A model generated the notes under the pieces. That model ran no database searches. It was given only the letters and a program-made list of their open reading frames with translations, and had not been told where the DNA came from. A program made the translations under genes and the position numbers. This document shows, in pieces, positions 24,154-37,600 of a stretch of 64,000 bases of DNA (the stretch's first letter is position 1; each line of letters opens with the position of its first letter). Origin of the DNA: Paragonimus westermani (Eukaryota; Platyhelminthes; Trematoda; Plagiorchiida; Troglotrematidae); the NCBI GenBank assembly GCA_008508345.1, contig QNGE01003641.1, positions 1 to 64,000 of the forward strand. Direction: 5' to 3'.

Positions 24154-24296
24154 ACAAAGTGAAGCTCATGGAGTATATTGGGCTGTTAAAAGACCGCATA
24201 GGTATCTTTTTGGTCTGCCGTTCACCATTGCAACAGATCACGAAGCCTTAAGATTCCTGTATCATTCCAGCAGATCGCTGGCAGCCATCTGCTACC

Positions 24297-25292
24297 ATGG
24301 TGCAACGCTGGAGCATTGCTTTCAGCCTATACAATTACACAATTATTCATCATAGTGCAAAAGCAATCCCCCATGTTGATTTCTTATTCAGAATTTCGTC
24401 AGCGGACTCAAGCTCTAACGAATTTGACTGTTTACTAATTCCATCAATGCCAGTAAACAGGAATACACTTGTGTGCGACATTCGTAAATTCTTCAGTCCT
24501 GTTATCTCTGCCCTAAAACGTGGCTGGACACAACAGAAGCGGCGTAGATTCCCTGCATTTTACTGCCGCCGTGAAAGTTTGTCTATCACTCCGGAGGGAT
24601 TATTGTGTGTTTGATGATCGTGTTGTAATACCACCGACTCTAAGATTTGATGTTCTCGCGGATTTGCATTCTGGACATTCAGGAGTTGATAAGATGAAGT
24701 CGCTTGCACGCATATCTTGTTGGTGGCCGGGATTAGAAACAGACATTGAAATCACTGCCGAAAATTGTACCAAATGTGTGCACAAGACTCATACGAAACA
24801 ACCCCATGGCCTATTACGTTTTAGCGGGTTCACGCTGACTACTGTGGTTTTTTCCTGGAGAAATACTATGCCATACTGATTACTGATGCTTACTCTAGTT
24901 GGCCTGAAGTTTTCCTCAATACCTCACCGAGTGTAAACTTTACACACCATGCTTTGAAGGAGGCATTCTGTCGCGAGGGTGTACCTGCCGCTTTGGTCAC
25001 TGACAATGGTACCCACTTCACTGCCAAGCCTTTAGAGGAATGGATTAAAGGAGTTGGATGTCGACATTTGTTCACAGCTCCGCAACAACCGCAGTCCAAT
25101 GGACTTGCAGAAAATTTTGTTCGTATGTTGAAGTCTGCCGTTGCTTCTTTAACACCGATCTCATTTGTGGAACTTGATCGAGGAGTGGATAATTTTTTCG
25201 TGCAACACATAAACGCATCACATTCGTTCTCTCGACTATACAAAAACAGTCAATGTTGAATTTTTCAAAGGCAACGATTTACGTCCGGTTAA
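24297..25292 (+). pseudogene. Gypsy RNase H tail and integrase fragment
   Basis: The zinc-binding HHCC box is visible: LHSGHSGVDKMKS, then ENCTKC. The catalytic core has D (ITDAY, 24885-24887), D (VTDNGTHF, 25002-25004) and E (GLAENFV, 25110-25112) with 35 residues between the second D and the E, as in DD35E integrases. Frameshifts occur near 24600 and 24850-24950, and a stop at 25257-25259. The sequence breaks off at the arm junction soon after FKGNDLRP. Confidence 0.85.
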
Positions 25293-25405
25293 ACAACTTA
25301 ATCTTACTGTAATAAACGTGCACTTTGCCAATTGCAGCCTGTGAAATTTGATGCGGCTGAAACTGGTAGACGAGCAGTTTTATCGAGTCTATGAACATCG
25401 TTTTC

Positions 25406-25647
25406 TGCATAAGGAGCAAGTTTCAATCCTTCCCGTTTGAACCGCCTCGGATGCCCCCCAGGAGAGTTGTAGTTAAGATCACTCTAACAACAACATCCTC
25501 AAGGGAGCCACTCGGATGTGGGTGAAACTTAGAGTATTACAAACTGCGCACAACGTTGCGTTATTCTCGATCCACTTATCAGTAACAAGTTAAATGCGAC
25601 GCCCAAACTGTTTGAATTCATTCGTACTAAACTCGGTACGGATATCT
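25406..25647. repeat. Degenerate hammerhead-like fold-back, right arm
   Basis: This is the mirror copy of 15723-15967. On the + strand it reads ctcaagggagccactcgg and then gtgggtgaaac, so a CCAC/GTGG stem ahead of GAAAC is kept while the CTGANGA box is worn. Boundaries are approximate. Confidence 0.55.
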
Positions 25648-28453
25648 TACAAATGATTTTCTGCGAATTTTTCGTTACTAATTTGCTCCTGGAAAACACC
25701 AAACTGAAGCCAAACACATTAGATATGTTCAGTATGAGCAAGGTAGTTACATTACTTACCCTTCAACGAAACACTGTTTCAGACTGCAACAAACGCAATA
25801 AGTCGATTATCCGGGTTGTGTTCAGAGCGATGTCATTACTCTTGAGTTGTTCAACACACGGAGTAATGTTTCGGTTTTGCTAGCAGAAAGTATGGAAACT
25901 TTTACCTCCATAGTAATGCCGACTGTCCAACTAAACTGCTGCGCAACCCCTTACTGGATTGGATAAACCCTTTAGTGCACTAGTGTACTTCTTCTGATAA
26001 ACGTTTACATTGTGTTGCAGTCGATTGCAAATCAGCATGGTATAATTAACCACCCAAAGTTACGTAAACACTATTTACGCGTAATCTCTGATTAAAGATA
26101 AACTGTCGTGTTGCATAAATCACGATCGGGTGTTATTCTGGCTCATCTGGTGAAAACTGGTCAAGCCATTAAAATGGTATATCGCAAACCAGGCAACCCA
26201 TCAAAATCTGTCTGAATTAGAACACATTATGCTACTGAGACTATCGGAATCGGGCTGCTTCACCCGGTATTATGTCATCAGAAATGTTTGTTCAGACGCT
26301 GCACCTACCATGTCCACAAATCCATCGGATCGATGGCCAACTTGCGTCGTCAAACTATTGGACAAGCGTGAGGTAACCGACCAATCAAGCCATGGCCAGT
26401 TGACTGACCAATAATCTATTTTCTCCTTAAAGAGTCCGATCGATATCTCGATCAAACTCTGCTAACCTCATATGATTGTACTGGCCCGAAAATGAATGAT
26501 CAAATACACATGTCCGTCCAGAAGTCTTTATTCTCATTGTTATAATAGACGTAGCTGAAACGCAGCTTGAAAAAATGCGTGAATTTCAACATAATTCCAC
26601 GTACGCGGATAAATTCAGGCATCGAGCCATGTAAACAGCTGGAGAAACACAGGCAATTCTTGGAAGATACACGGAACTCGGATGTTCGGCAACTCTCTTT
26701 GAGGTTTGCGTTCACAGATGTTGAGGTCTAAAATCATTTTCACATAAGGATGATTCAAATTAGCCTAGGTGATCTGTCGATATAAGTGATGGAATTCAGC
26801 CTCAAAGCAACCAGGACGTGTGGCATCATGTTAGTGTCATAGGAAGGTGTATCCCAGTAACTGATGTAGAGCGCTGCATCGAATTTACGAAACACAACTT
26901 TACCTCTTCTGTTGCGCATTACTGCTTCTGAGGAAGAACGTATTTTCTCATGGTAACGGGAAGAGTTCCATCTAGTAGTCTTCTGCTAATAAACTTCTGA
27001 ATAATACACACGCATGACATTAGTTCGAAGTAAACCATGATTACCAGTTACTGATCTACTGCAGCATTGGTTTTTCCCGCCATATGCGAAGTGAAATAAT
27101 GAGTGGATTGTTGGATTTAAAGCAGTTCACCATGAACTGCAAAAAACAATAATCAGCGATGATCAACACCACAAACTTGATGTTTTCGCCTGGCATTTGT
27201 AGGTCACAAGTTTTAAAATCATATTTCCGCAGGTTATCCCCCTACCGAACCCTCACCCTATATTCACATGGCAGCAATCGGATCTGATAAACTATCATAT
27301 TTCCTGCTGCGTTAGATTGATCTTCAAACGATCACTTTCAACAAGGTGACCATGAAGTCGATTTTGGAGTGTTTGTTCTCTCAAAGTGCGAGAGTAGCAT
27401 CAGTGCGTTTGTATCAAGTTGTTACACATGCTTTAACGATGGTCCATGTTATTTTGTACACTGATTCAAGTTATACTTGTATAACCAACAAGTTAACGGC
27501 AACCAAAATCAGTCAACGTATAGCAACAAATTAAGAGTAAAAACCGAGGGTGAAGTAAGATACAATTAACACAGTGGTACAGAGAATAGAAGAAAATACA
27601 GTAAACCGGTGCACACAGAGATTTCATGCTCAAGTTACGTCAAGTTCTCTTCTCCGGCCCATCACACAGGGTTCATTGTCTGCTGGACTTAAACCAGAAA
27701 GTCGGAAACAATATAATCAAATACGCTTCGTTGTTGACGTCTTCATACCCCAAACCCAAATTATACACTGACCACAGGGCTGCCTATTTAAAAATAGCAC
27801 ACCACGTCCACCCAGACATAAATGTTCCACTCGTAGGTTGTTTTTAAGTCAACGAACCTTGTGAGACGACATCACCATGCTCAAGAGCCGACACTCTGCT
27901 TGTGCAGAGTACAGGTGGGCGAATTTCCTCCGTATTGCATTCCACCACATGTTGCTAAAGCTTCAAAAGCACCAGCCGTACAAAAGTTTCGAAGTTCGTG
28001 AGCGTTAAATTCTCGTAAACTGAATTATAGATTCGTGGGAAATTTCAGGACGACTTAAGATAATCATCCAACAAGACACACATCATGGGTTTGCTGACTG
28101 AGGGCAACTAACTAACCTTCTAACTAATAATCTTAAAAGTTAGATTTAGTGGCAAAAGTACTGGCGAATTCCAACTTTGACCGTAATCCCTTCCACCAAC
28201 TTTATAGCAGTAAACACGTACTTCTAATCATTTTAGCATGGAAAATGAATACAACTGAATCGGTTAGTCAAAACAATATCGATCAATGAATCATGCGGCA
28301 CGCAGTTAATATCACGTTATTTGCAATGTCCAGCGAAAACAGATGTTCAGATGCCGCGGTGAGCGGGAACGAGCGGTGTGACTGAGCGTTGAATTTCTTC
28401 AACACTGGAGCGCCTTCAATAATTTCCTAGGATGTATGTTCATATTTCTTTCC

Positions 28454-28687
28454 TCAGAATGCCTGGACGGAGTCACAGACGTACACTGAGCTGGAGTACT
28501 TCTTGTTCAACCAATCATATGCCACCTCATACACGGCAAAGACACTCGCATTGACAATCAGCGCTCTCAACATAGTCACGTGAAATCCACGAAAAAATAC
28601 AGCATAGTCGTTTTGTTTCAAAAGGCCACGCAGCACATCTTTCGCCGTATTCAGCTCACCCGATTGCATTCGCGTTTTCACAACATC
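28454..28687 (-). CDS. Carrier exon 5 (terminal), right copy
   Basis: Same as 12682-12915: DVVKTRMQ to the TGA stop at 28454-28456. The last signature and FFRGFH are present. Confidence 0.88.
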   Translation of the reverse strand, partial: DVVKTRMQSGELNTAKDVLRGLLKQNDYAVFFRGFHVTMLRALIVNASVFAVYEVAYDWLNKKYSSSVYVCDSVQAF

Positions 28688-31600
28688 CTGTATTAAGACC
28701 GAATGAGATATTTCAGTCACTTTTTTCCAAATGGTGCTTTGGTGATTGTAACAACTACGTCATAATTTTTATTGAAGGAATCCTGGAACAAATTCGACAA
28801 TATGCAGCCTGTGGAAACTCGAACATATTGATCTTTCAATGAACGGTGTTATTGTGTTCAATAAAATCTAGTTTTCAAGGTAATAACGTAAACTAAACGT
28901 ATACTTTACGTGCATTTCTGCCTGGTTCTGTTAATTAATCGGGTATTACAAGATGGTGAAAAGTACTTACAAATTCTATATTTGTCAACAATGTACTGAA
29001 ATGTTTCTAATAATGACGTCCGATGTGTGCAGTTTTCATTATCACTGAACTGAAACCGAGTTCACATTTATTCATCAGACAGTCTGGTTTGCTTGTTTGG
29101 AATAACTACAAACATAACAGCCTAAACTCACATTACGGATAACTTCATGCAACACATTCCCATAAATCAGAACTCACAAATGGCACGGATACAACCCAAG
29201 ATACTGGGCCGCTGATTGCACCGGCAATAAACGCTGACCAAAAGGGACTCATCCCAAAACATGTGTTCAGACTGAATATTTTCTCATATGTCAAGAAGTA
29301 CACTGTGAGTCCCGGTACATCACGAAACGCGTGAGCTGTGAGCCCGGTATAGAGACCACGAAAGCCGTGTGTTTGGATTATCGCACGTATGCAATTTAGG
29401 ATGCTGGGTGCCGGACCTAAAGTATACAAACCGGAGGAAGGTCAATAAGTAATCGCTATACTCATTAATTGCTAGTGCATTAATAATGCATAGTAATGAA
29501 ACACCACACTTTCGAAACGTTTGCTCTGTGACTCTTCTCGATAAAAATCCTCCGTTCCATTTCGTATAGACTGTTCAGAAGCAACAACTAACAACCTCAT
29601 TCTCAAATGTTACTTCCTCAGACAAAAGTCGTATTCATGGAGTTCAATCGCTAACAGAGATTTAGAACTGAATATAACTGTTCGAACGTTTTAGTTGATG
29701 CAACAACTTCGAAACTCAATTTATGTGAATCGTGTTGTAACCATTGGTTTTACTTGTCCACAAAACTATGGATAGAATTGAGCAACAAATAACATGCAAA
29801 ACAATTGCAAGTAACTTTTTTTCAAGCGTCATTCACTAGGTCTTTTGAAAATCTAGGGAAGTTTGAGAGTTGCATCAACTGATAACCATGATGAAAGAAT
29901 CCTCTGCTGAGTGCACAATGTGTGCTGACCGCCAACGCATTTTAGTCGGCGATCGTTCCATCCTATTCTCAGCTTAGTTCACCCTTCCTACACAACAACG
30001 TCGGTGAATATGTCGTAGGCAGATGAACATTTTTCACGGTAACAGTTATTTTCTTAAACTCTAGCCGTTTCTTGTGAATAAGAGTAAACATGCACACCAG
30101 TAAACAAAGCAAACCACGCCTTGATTGTAGTTGTGAGAAAATTTCGACTGAATACTCGGTTAGTGAGATAACTTTGGCCCACTCGAAGTTGTTTACATCA
30201 AACAATTCTTACCCGAACGGGATGCGCTGTTCTGTTGTTGTATTTTGATCAATTCAACGGGCACTGCTGGTATGAGTTGCACCACCGCAGATAGAGCTCC
30301 TGCCACCGCACAAGCACCGGAAGACGCTTCGGTTGGATCTAGCTTCTTTAGCGAACATTTGTAGGTGCCAAATGTCACCGCATTCACAATTCCATAAGAA
30401 TAGAACGGAAGTGACAAACCTTTAAAGAAGTTGGTCTAGGACAGAGAAAAAGACATATTAGGCTTGCCTCCAAATTTCTCATACTGCAGTTTCACTACAC
30501 AATGAGACATTACAGTTCATCGCTTCAGCAGTCTATGTTGAACATGTCAGCCAACATTCCTTAAATATCCCATGCCTACCCAAACTCAAATATGTCACCG
30601 GATGAATATGTTTGTATCGCCTAAGCACCCCTCTTCACTAGCTGTTTGCGAGTCACGTGATCCAACAAATTAAGAGACTGTGAAATGACTTAAACACAAG
30701 CTTGTTGAGTCAAAGATGCACGTTTTGAAAACGGTGTCCGATCAAAAGTTCAAATCCAACAGACAATAAGTTAGGAATCTATGTTTGATTTTATGTTATT
30801 TAAAAGATATTTGCAGCCCATTCTGGATAAGTTGGTCACTTGCAAACAAGCACCGAAATGATCAGAAGACAAGTGGTAAAACTGAAGACCGTCTGTAGTA
30901 TTGGCGAAATGCTTGTGCAATACCGAAAGACGAACCTGTTAGATCAGACGGAGGCTACTATATTCTGTTTTCTGTATGACGTGTTAACGCAATTCAGCTT
31001 GTGAATACACGACTGATACGTTATTTTACTAGGTCGCATAGTATCTGGACATTATACTTCGTAATAAGCACATATCGCCCCAGAATATCATCGTTCAAAA
31101 GAAAGCTGTCAATTTTGTCCGTACGTGTTCTGACCGAGATTCGAACAATAACTGGATTTCAGTTTTAAATGACTTTGTAGATTTGCCTGATATCAGAGAT
31201 GCGGAGGTTAGAAACGGAAACATCGCATTTGACTTCAACAGCTGTGCATAGAATTACAAAAGCAGGACTCACAATAAAGCCATCTCAGTGGAGTCCTACT
31301 GTGCTTCACTTAGACTTGTTTAACTTCGCCAAAATGACTGTTCATTTTTTCGTCAGCCACAACTTATCAAATACCTTCCCAGTAAGTTCCTTCCGTTATA
31401 TTCTACCGGCAATTGCTGGTGCGACTCCGTGAGAACAGCTGGTGATATACACCAACCCACACGCATTCAACGTTTCCGTTTCCACTCTCTTCCCTACTAC
31501 ACCATTTAGAATCCGCTTAGGCTGGACCAATCTGGAGGGTCATCGCGCTACCTGAGACGTGGCTTGGGTTACGTTAGCCTGATTGCTTCAGAAGAAACTA

Positions 31601-34600
31601 AACTAAGCATGTATGAAATTGTCATCAGGACATCTTAAGGTGGAAAAGATATAGACTAAAGGTTAAGTCTGTAGTAGCTATTCAGGTAGAGACGATATTA
31701 CGATGTTCACCGGAGCAACCACAGGTCTGTTCGTAAAATACTTACCCAGTACTGCTCGCCCATTCAGGTTAGTAGATGCATATATTCACTTCACAACAGA
31801 TGCTCAACTGATAAACTTACAAGTCCGGCTTGTCTGACCAGATTAACTACGCCCATTGTAGTCGGCCGGTGCAAGGAGTTCTGCATCAAGATTTTCACTG
31901 TATCCATTGGATGACCGACTGCCAACCCGGCCATACCTAACATGTTAAGAAAACGACATTAACAAGTGTCTGATGAAGAAAAGGCTGTTACAGGCAACAC
32001 GAAGAAATAACTTTACTGAGGTCCAGTGCAAATCTAACTCATAAATTTTTGACGTCTTAACAACAAAAAGGTAGAACAATTTAGTGACGATTCATTTTAT
32101 TGCTCACAATGAAAAGCGATGTAACTGATGTACCTGATATCCAGAAATTTTATGAATAAAAGCTATCTTAACCAGGTTCGACGCTGTCTAATTTATTGTG
32201 TGCACAGGCAGCTTTTTTTAAATCAGCCATGTATGGGGCGAATGTTCTTTTCAAAATAGTCAAGTCTGCTGTTTAATCCGGTCAGATAAAAGGCTATTGA
32301 ATTCAGCTCCCGTTAGTTCACTTACTTAACGACCACGATTAAGCAAACATTTCAGGGCAAAGTTACAAACTAGCAGATGGTTGGCCCCCTAGACTGCCTA
32401 CTTGGATCTCATTATCACCATGTACGTGAATAGATACAAAATTGCGGCTAGTGAGCATTGACCAGAACGGTCATACAGTCACCTACCCACAAGGCTACTT
32501 GCAGTGAAGTTGCAGCAATATGCTTAAGTTACCTTTCGTCGCCACTGCTCGCAGTATTCTCATACATTCACCTCGAAGAACCATTTGAGGTTGGCTTTCA
32601 ACCTAGTAAGCGTTTGTCATCTAACAACCACGAGTAGACTTCTCCCAACGCTGTATAAGGCCATGGTGTGTGCACGCCACTTGGCGTGCTAAATACCAAA
32701 CAACGATCAAGTTCACTTTCAGAGCAATAGAAACTCAACAACAAGGAACAGTTAGGATGGCACATTCCAGTCAGCCCAGTTACCAAGACCCTCCAGCCTG
32801 CCGGATGAGTGTCTGGTATAATGTAGTGAGTCTGATTGCCCAGCATATATATATATATACAGAGAGAGAGTTATTGACGTCCGACTGAAATAAATCTGTT
32901 TCTACTACTTTGACGGGACCAACTGCATACATTTAATGTAATTCCTGATGCATTTGTGACACCTTGTCATACCTTCGTTAGTTGCGAAGCTGACACCCTG
33001 AACAATGGAAAAGTTAAATCGAAGAACGGAACAGTCGGTAGGGACTTTGATCGATCAAACTTTATGTGGAGTGATAGTAATGTCAAACAACCAGAGACAT
33101 CACGTAAAAACAGGAATTGTGACTATCACAGCGTCTTTATCAGACGTAGCCACCCTGTTCTTATCATATAACGTGTACTTAACACAGAACGGATGATTGT
33201 AACTATAGTCAGGTTGCTGAGTAACAGCATCAGTGACTACAGAAATTATGAAAGCGTATAAATCAGTCTTATAAAGTCAAACCTATTTCTTCGGGTAACT
33301 CCTATGGGCGCTTCAAGGTGGCCCACTGTAACTGTGTCTCAAAAATTGGTCACGGTTGTTTATGAGTGTAAATGTTGATTATCAGGTTGTTTAAACTGCT
33401 TTGTCTAAGCACAAATCCCTGTAGACGTCTTGAAACTGCATCGCCACCTAACAGAACTACGTTCGAGAGGTCCCGATTTCTGGATCATGTAATGACATAA
33501 TCCTAATCAGCGTGCATACACTAACTGGTTAAGATATAAGCTAGACACAAGGTGATGACGAACACAAATTCAATGTTGCCATTACTGCCCCAAAAGAGTT
33601 TAACTTCAGATAACTAGGGATACCCAAATGACGCCAGGAATAGTGAATCCAACTGCATCTGGGTTTCGGTAACCGTGATTGTCCACGGCTGCCTACATAG
33701 TAGAATAATCGAATACGGGTGACGTAAGGCGATTGCAACCATCTCCGCTACTGAAAGGGCGCGACATTTGACCTTTCAGGAACGGGCCGAGTCGTTTAAA
33801 CAGAAGGTGAGGAACGCCCTCTTGATGTCTGCCTGGCGGCTGCAAGCCGCTTAGTGGACCAAAACACCGGCTTAATTCTAGATCAGTCACACTTATCTGA
33901 GCAGGCCTATTTGTTTGATCTTGGTAGTCCTGCGGACAATCAGAGGGCGTTCCACATTGTTTCTCCAGTCTCTCTAAGTCCGCCGTGAAAGGTCAGATGT
34001 CGCATTCTGTCCAAGTACAGGAAGGCTACAATTTGATTACGTCACCAGGCTTGGGTGGTCGAAGTCAGTTCGGTCAAACCAAAACAGGGCGCATTCACCC
34101 AGACTAGACAGTTGACTCCACATCCCAGTGGTGCAGCCCGATTGGCATTACATACCTCAATTCTTCTTCCCTGCAAGCATAACTGTTAAAATAAATTAAG
34201 GTTTTCCTGCAACCAATCGTTCGTTATATCGTTTTTGGTTTACGGTTATTTTTACTTAGGTGTGCTAGTCAAAGGAAGGCTATAGTGCTTTACATATTGG
34301 TCACTTTTTACAACGACATGAATAAGAACTCAACTGAGTTGCAGTTTCCGGTGTACTGATAGAATGAGGGAAACCAATAGGTTTCAAGGATCGGGAATGA
34401 TATACCTACTCAAGTGGGCATTAGGCAGGCTATCTGAAAATTTAACTTTGTGATTGGTTTTCTCGAATGTCGTATGCGTTGTTTGACTGACAAATTCACT
34501 AATCTAGCGCTATGAGTGTTCAGCCAGAGTTCGATGTTTTATTATAAACTCAGGACACAGTAACGCAAACCCAGCAAGTGTTCATAGGTATTGCACCATT

Positions 34601-37600
34601 AAGCGCTCAACATGAATGTGTACTTGTTGTGGTTTATTTGCTGGAATATATATGTTCATGGTACATACTGGAAGACTAATTAAGAACATCTAACTTCAAA
34701 CCAACATAACCCGCACGGATTCATACCTCGGCCGACTGTGTTTATACTTACAAAACTTACACTACAGTCACCGTTTCCAACAGAGATGATCGGGTAGTCT
34801 AAGAATTACTAAAATGTTAAAGTAACCGAGATACTAGACGTGTGAACGTGGTCAGATCACGTTTCAGGTTAATAGCACTGTAATGTCCAATGAGTATGCG
34901 CACCGGGCTTCCAGACCCGGCCATAAAAGGTTCGTGCATTATGGATTAGCAGAAACTTTGTCCAGTGTTCCTGTTCTTACAGGGCCAATTAGAAAGGTCA
35001 CCTAATTGGGGATGCTACAACCAAGCTTGAGTATCGTTCAGTTAGTAGCACGTAGCCAGTTATACTTAGTAGAAAATTGTTACAAACTGGTCGCCTGAAC
35101 AAATGTGGTATCACAGAAATATCACTGACCGAGAACCCTGCGAAGTGCACACATTCCAACGTACAACGCAAAAGGAAACAGAACTGTGGCGAACGGTTTG
35201 CTTGTTGTGAAACGTTGACCGTTTCGTACAGATTGCATCGGAGTGTCAACTGAAACATGTTGATATATTGATTCCATTGTTTGACATCTATTGAAAGTAG
35301 ATCAGACAGGCTACAACAGTTTTTTTGCGTTAACTAATGAAATCAATAAGATTAACACCATTGTGATTAGTGTGATCCTGCAAGAGTGCTGTAGCATTAC
35401 AAAATACTGATAACTCCCTGCTAAGCGGATTATGAACAGACTATCAGACTGATAGTGTACGCCACAAACTCGTCAGACAAAGTACTCAAACCGCTAGTAT
35501 GAAGTTGATTACTGTCCATGCCTTCAGCTTAGTTCAACAGCTTGCGATACACGATGGCCTGTACTTGTCCGTTTCAATTAATATCCGGTCTAACTTGAAC
35601 TCATGTACTAACAATGAAACCTGTGTTCGTTCATCGGCGTACTTAGATCTTTATAATCAGGTATATGGAAAACAGGTTAAAAGTGGACTAAATACCATGA
35701 TCGCCGAAAAGGGTTGTCATATCCGGGTTCACTTTCGATGTTTACCCAGAACTACCCTTCTGCGAAGTCGGTTTGGTCGTAGTTGCGACCACGACTGATA
35801 CTGTGAATACATTCTACATGAAATGTGAATGCGCAAGATATTATCACTGTGATGATCCATGGGGAACACTAAACCCAAGAATGAAGGGGTTATTTATGAT
35901 GATTTTATGCATCCGATAGATGACGCGGGAAGTCGGAATTTTCCGTTTGAACCAAACATAATCAATGCCCATTTTAAATTGGTACGCTTCGGTAATCCAA
36001 CTGTTATTGTAACAAATTCTCCATTACAGCATAATTCCGTTTGAAAACATTATAAAGCGATGTAAAGTTTGGATGATCATCAGCATGAACTACATCCGAA
36101 CCGGAACCATAGACAAATCAGAATAAAAAGGATGAGAACAGAGTACTCAGTTCATGTTAATATGAACACCGCTGACCATTTGTTTCGGCTTTTATATTCA
36201 AACAGATAGTAAGCAATCCATTGCGAAATACTTAGTAACTGGCGTGAGTCAATGGAAGATTAGAAATGGTTAGCAACCAGTCCGGATTTGCTTGTTCATC
36301 GTCAGGTAACTCACGTGGCATTGGTTGCCAAGAGAAGAAAGTCATCATCAGTTTGTTGCACACATACTTCAAATACTTTGAGTGACATGTGAGACAGTTA
36401 AAGGAATTCAGCACCAGATTTGTCAAGTGTGTAAACTAGAGCCATGTTAACCGTACAGCTTGGAAAATGTTTCCATGTGGACACACTGCCGGACTACTAC
36501 GTCGTTCTCATGAAGAAATTGAGAATTATCCAGAATTTAACGCACGAAGCTGCGAACTTACCTCATGGCAGTACGAGCAGACCTGAAGTGAACTTTTTAC
36601 GGTTGACTCTTGCAGAGAGTTCCTGAACCAAAATTCATTTATGTGCATATGTAGCCCAGAATATCAAAAGTTTTGATTCTACCTGTGGGAAAACATTGTC
36701 ACATAAGAGAGAGACTAAGTAAAACTGTTGCTAAGACCCATGGCTTTAGTGAGCTGAGTACCGTTACGACGAAACCGCGTGTTTCGTGCGTAGCATCAAT
36801 TGAACCATATCATTTTCTTTGTTAACTAAAACACAATCCCTAGGGAGAAATCTTGGCACAAATTTGAGATTACGCTTATTCGTGTGCTATTGACGAACCG
36901 CTTATCAGGACAGCAAAACGCGCTCAGTGAATTTCACATCACACTATGCTCCTAATGTAATATATTTTCTACTGTCGTGTATCGAACGCATACGTTTAGT
37001 GGACTGGACGCAAGTACACTCGAATATAACTGATCAGTGCTTGAAAAATTAGCAGCTCGAGTGTAAATCATCAACATCTAATAGGAGATTTATCCTTGAC
37101 GATAACAAAACTGACAACTTCATGGCCAGATTTGTAAACGGAAATCCTGTTCTCCACTAGAGTAAAACAGCCAGTCACATAATTGCATACAATTTTAGAC
37201 AGTTACTTACGTACAAACTTCATAGAAGATGCCTTTTCCCACAAGCAGTTACTTAAAAATCGCAATCAACAGCTCAACGCACAAGTTTCTCTGCTCCAGC
37301 TTTCATCTCTGATTAACCAACCAGCCCAAATGGCTATGGTGGCCTAAATATCCTGAGTACAGTCGTGCGTTTTTAACTGAGGATTACCTACGGGCAGATG
37401 TATCTCAAGTTCCTACAGTAAACAACCATTCAGCTGAGGAAAGTCATGTTTGGGGAATTATTCGATTGTAGCTTGAATATAATGTGTATTCGGAACGTAC
37501 CACTTTAACTGAAACGCAATGTCGTCGATTAGCAGTAATTCTAGTTAATCAAACTAGCTACACGAATTAGAGTTCACCTATGTTGAAGGCAATCATTAGT

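Larger units (their letters stand above)
23737..24355 (+). pseudogene. Gypsy RNase H, split by fold-back element B
   Basis: The first RNase H motif is ADAPPIGIGAALEQ (about 23776-23818), where ADA replaces the usual TDA; the KTQREAV segment follows. After element B, coding resumes with VYWAVKRPHRYLFGLPFTIA, then TDHEAL, a strong RNase H motif. A frameshift near 24295 moves the remainder (MVQRWSIAFS) to another frame. Confidence 0.82.
21951..25292 (+). mobile_element. Decayed Ty3/gypsy retrotransposon, pol region
   Basis: Protease, reverse transcriptase, RNase H and integrase pieces follow each other in the Ty3/gypsy order on the + strand. Multiple stops and frameshifts separate them. No gag and no LTR are seen, so it is truncated at both ends. 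Its 3' end coincides with the start of the right arm of the giant inverted repeat, shortly after the FKGNDLRP segment of the integrase C-terminus. Two fold-back elements and one unidentified segment of about 300 bp interrupt it. It cannot encode a working element. Confidence 0.9.
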
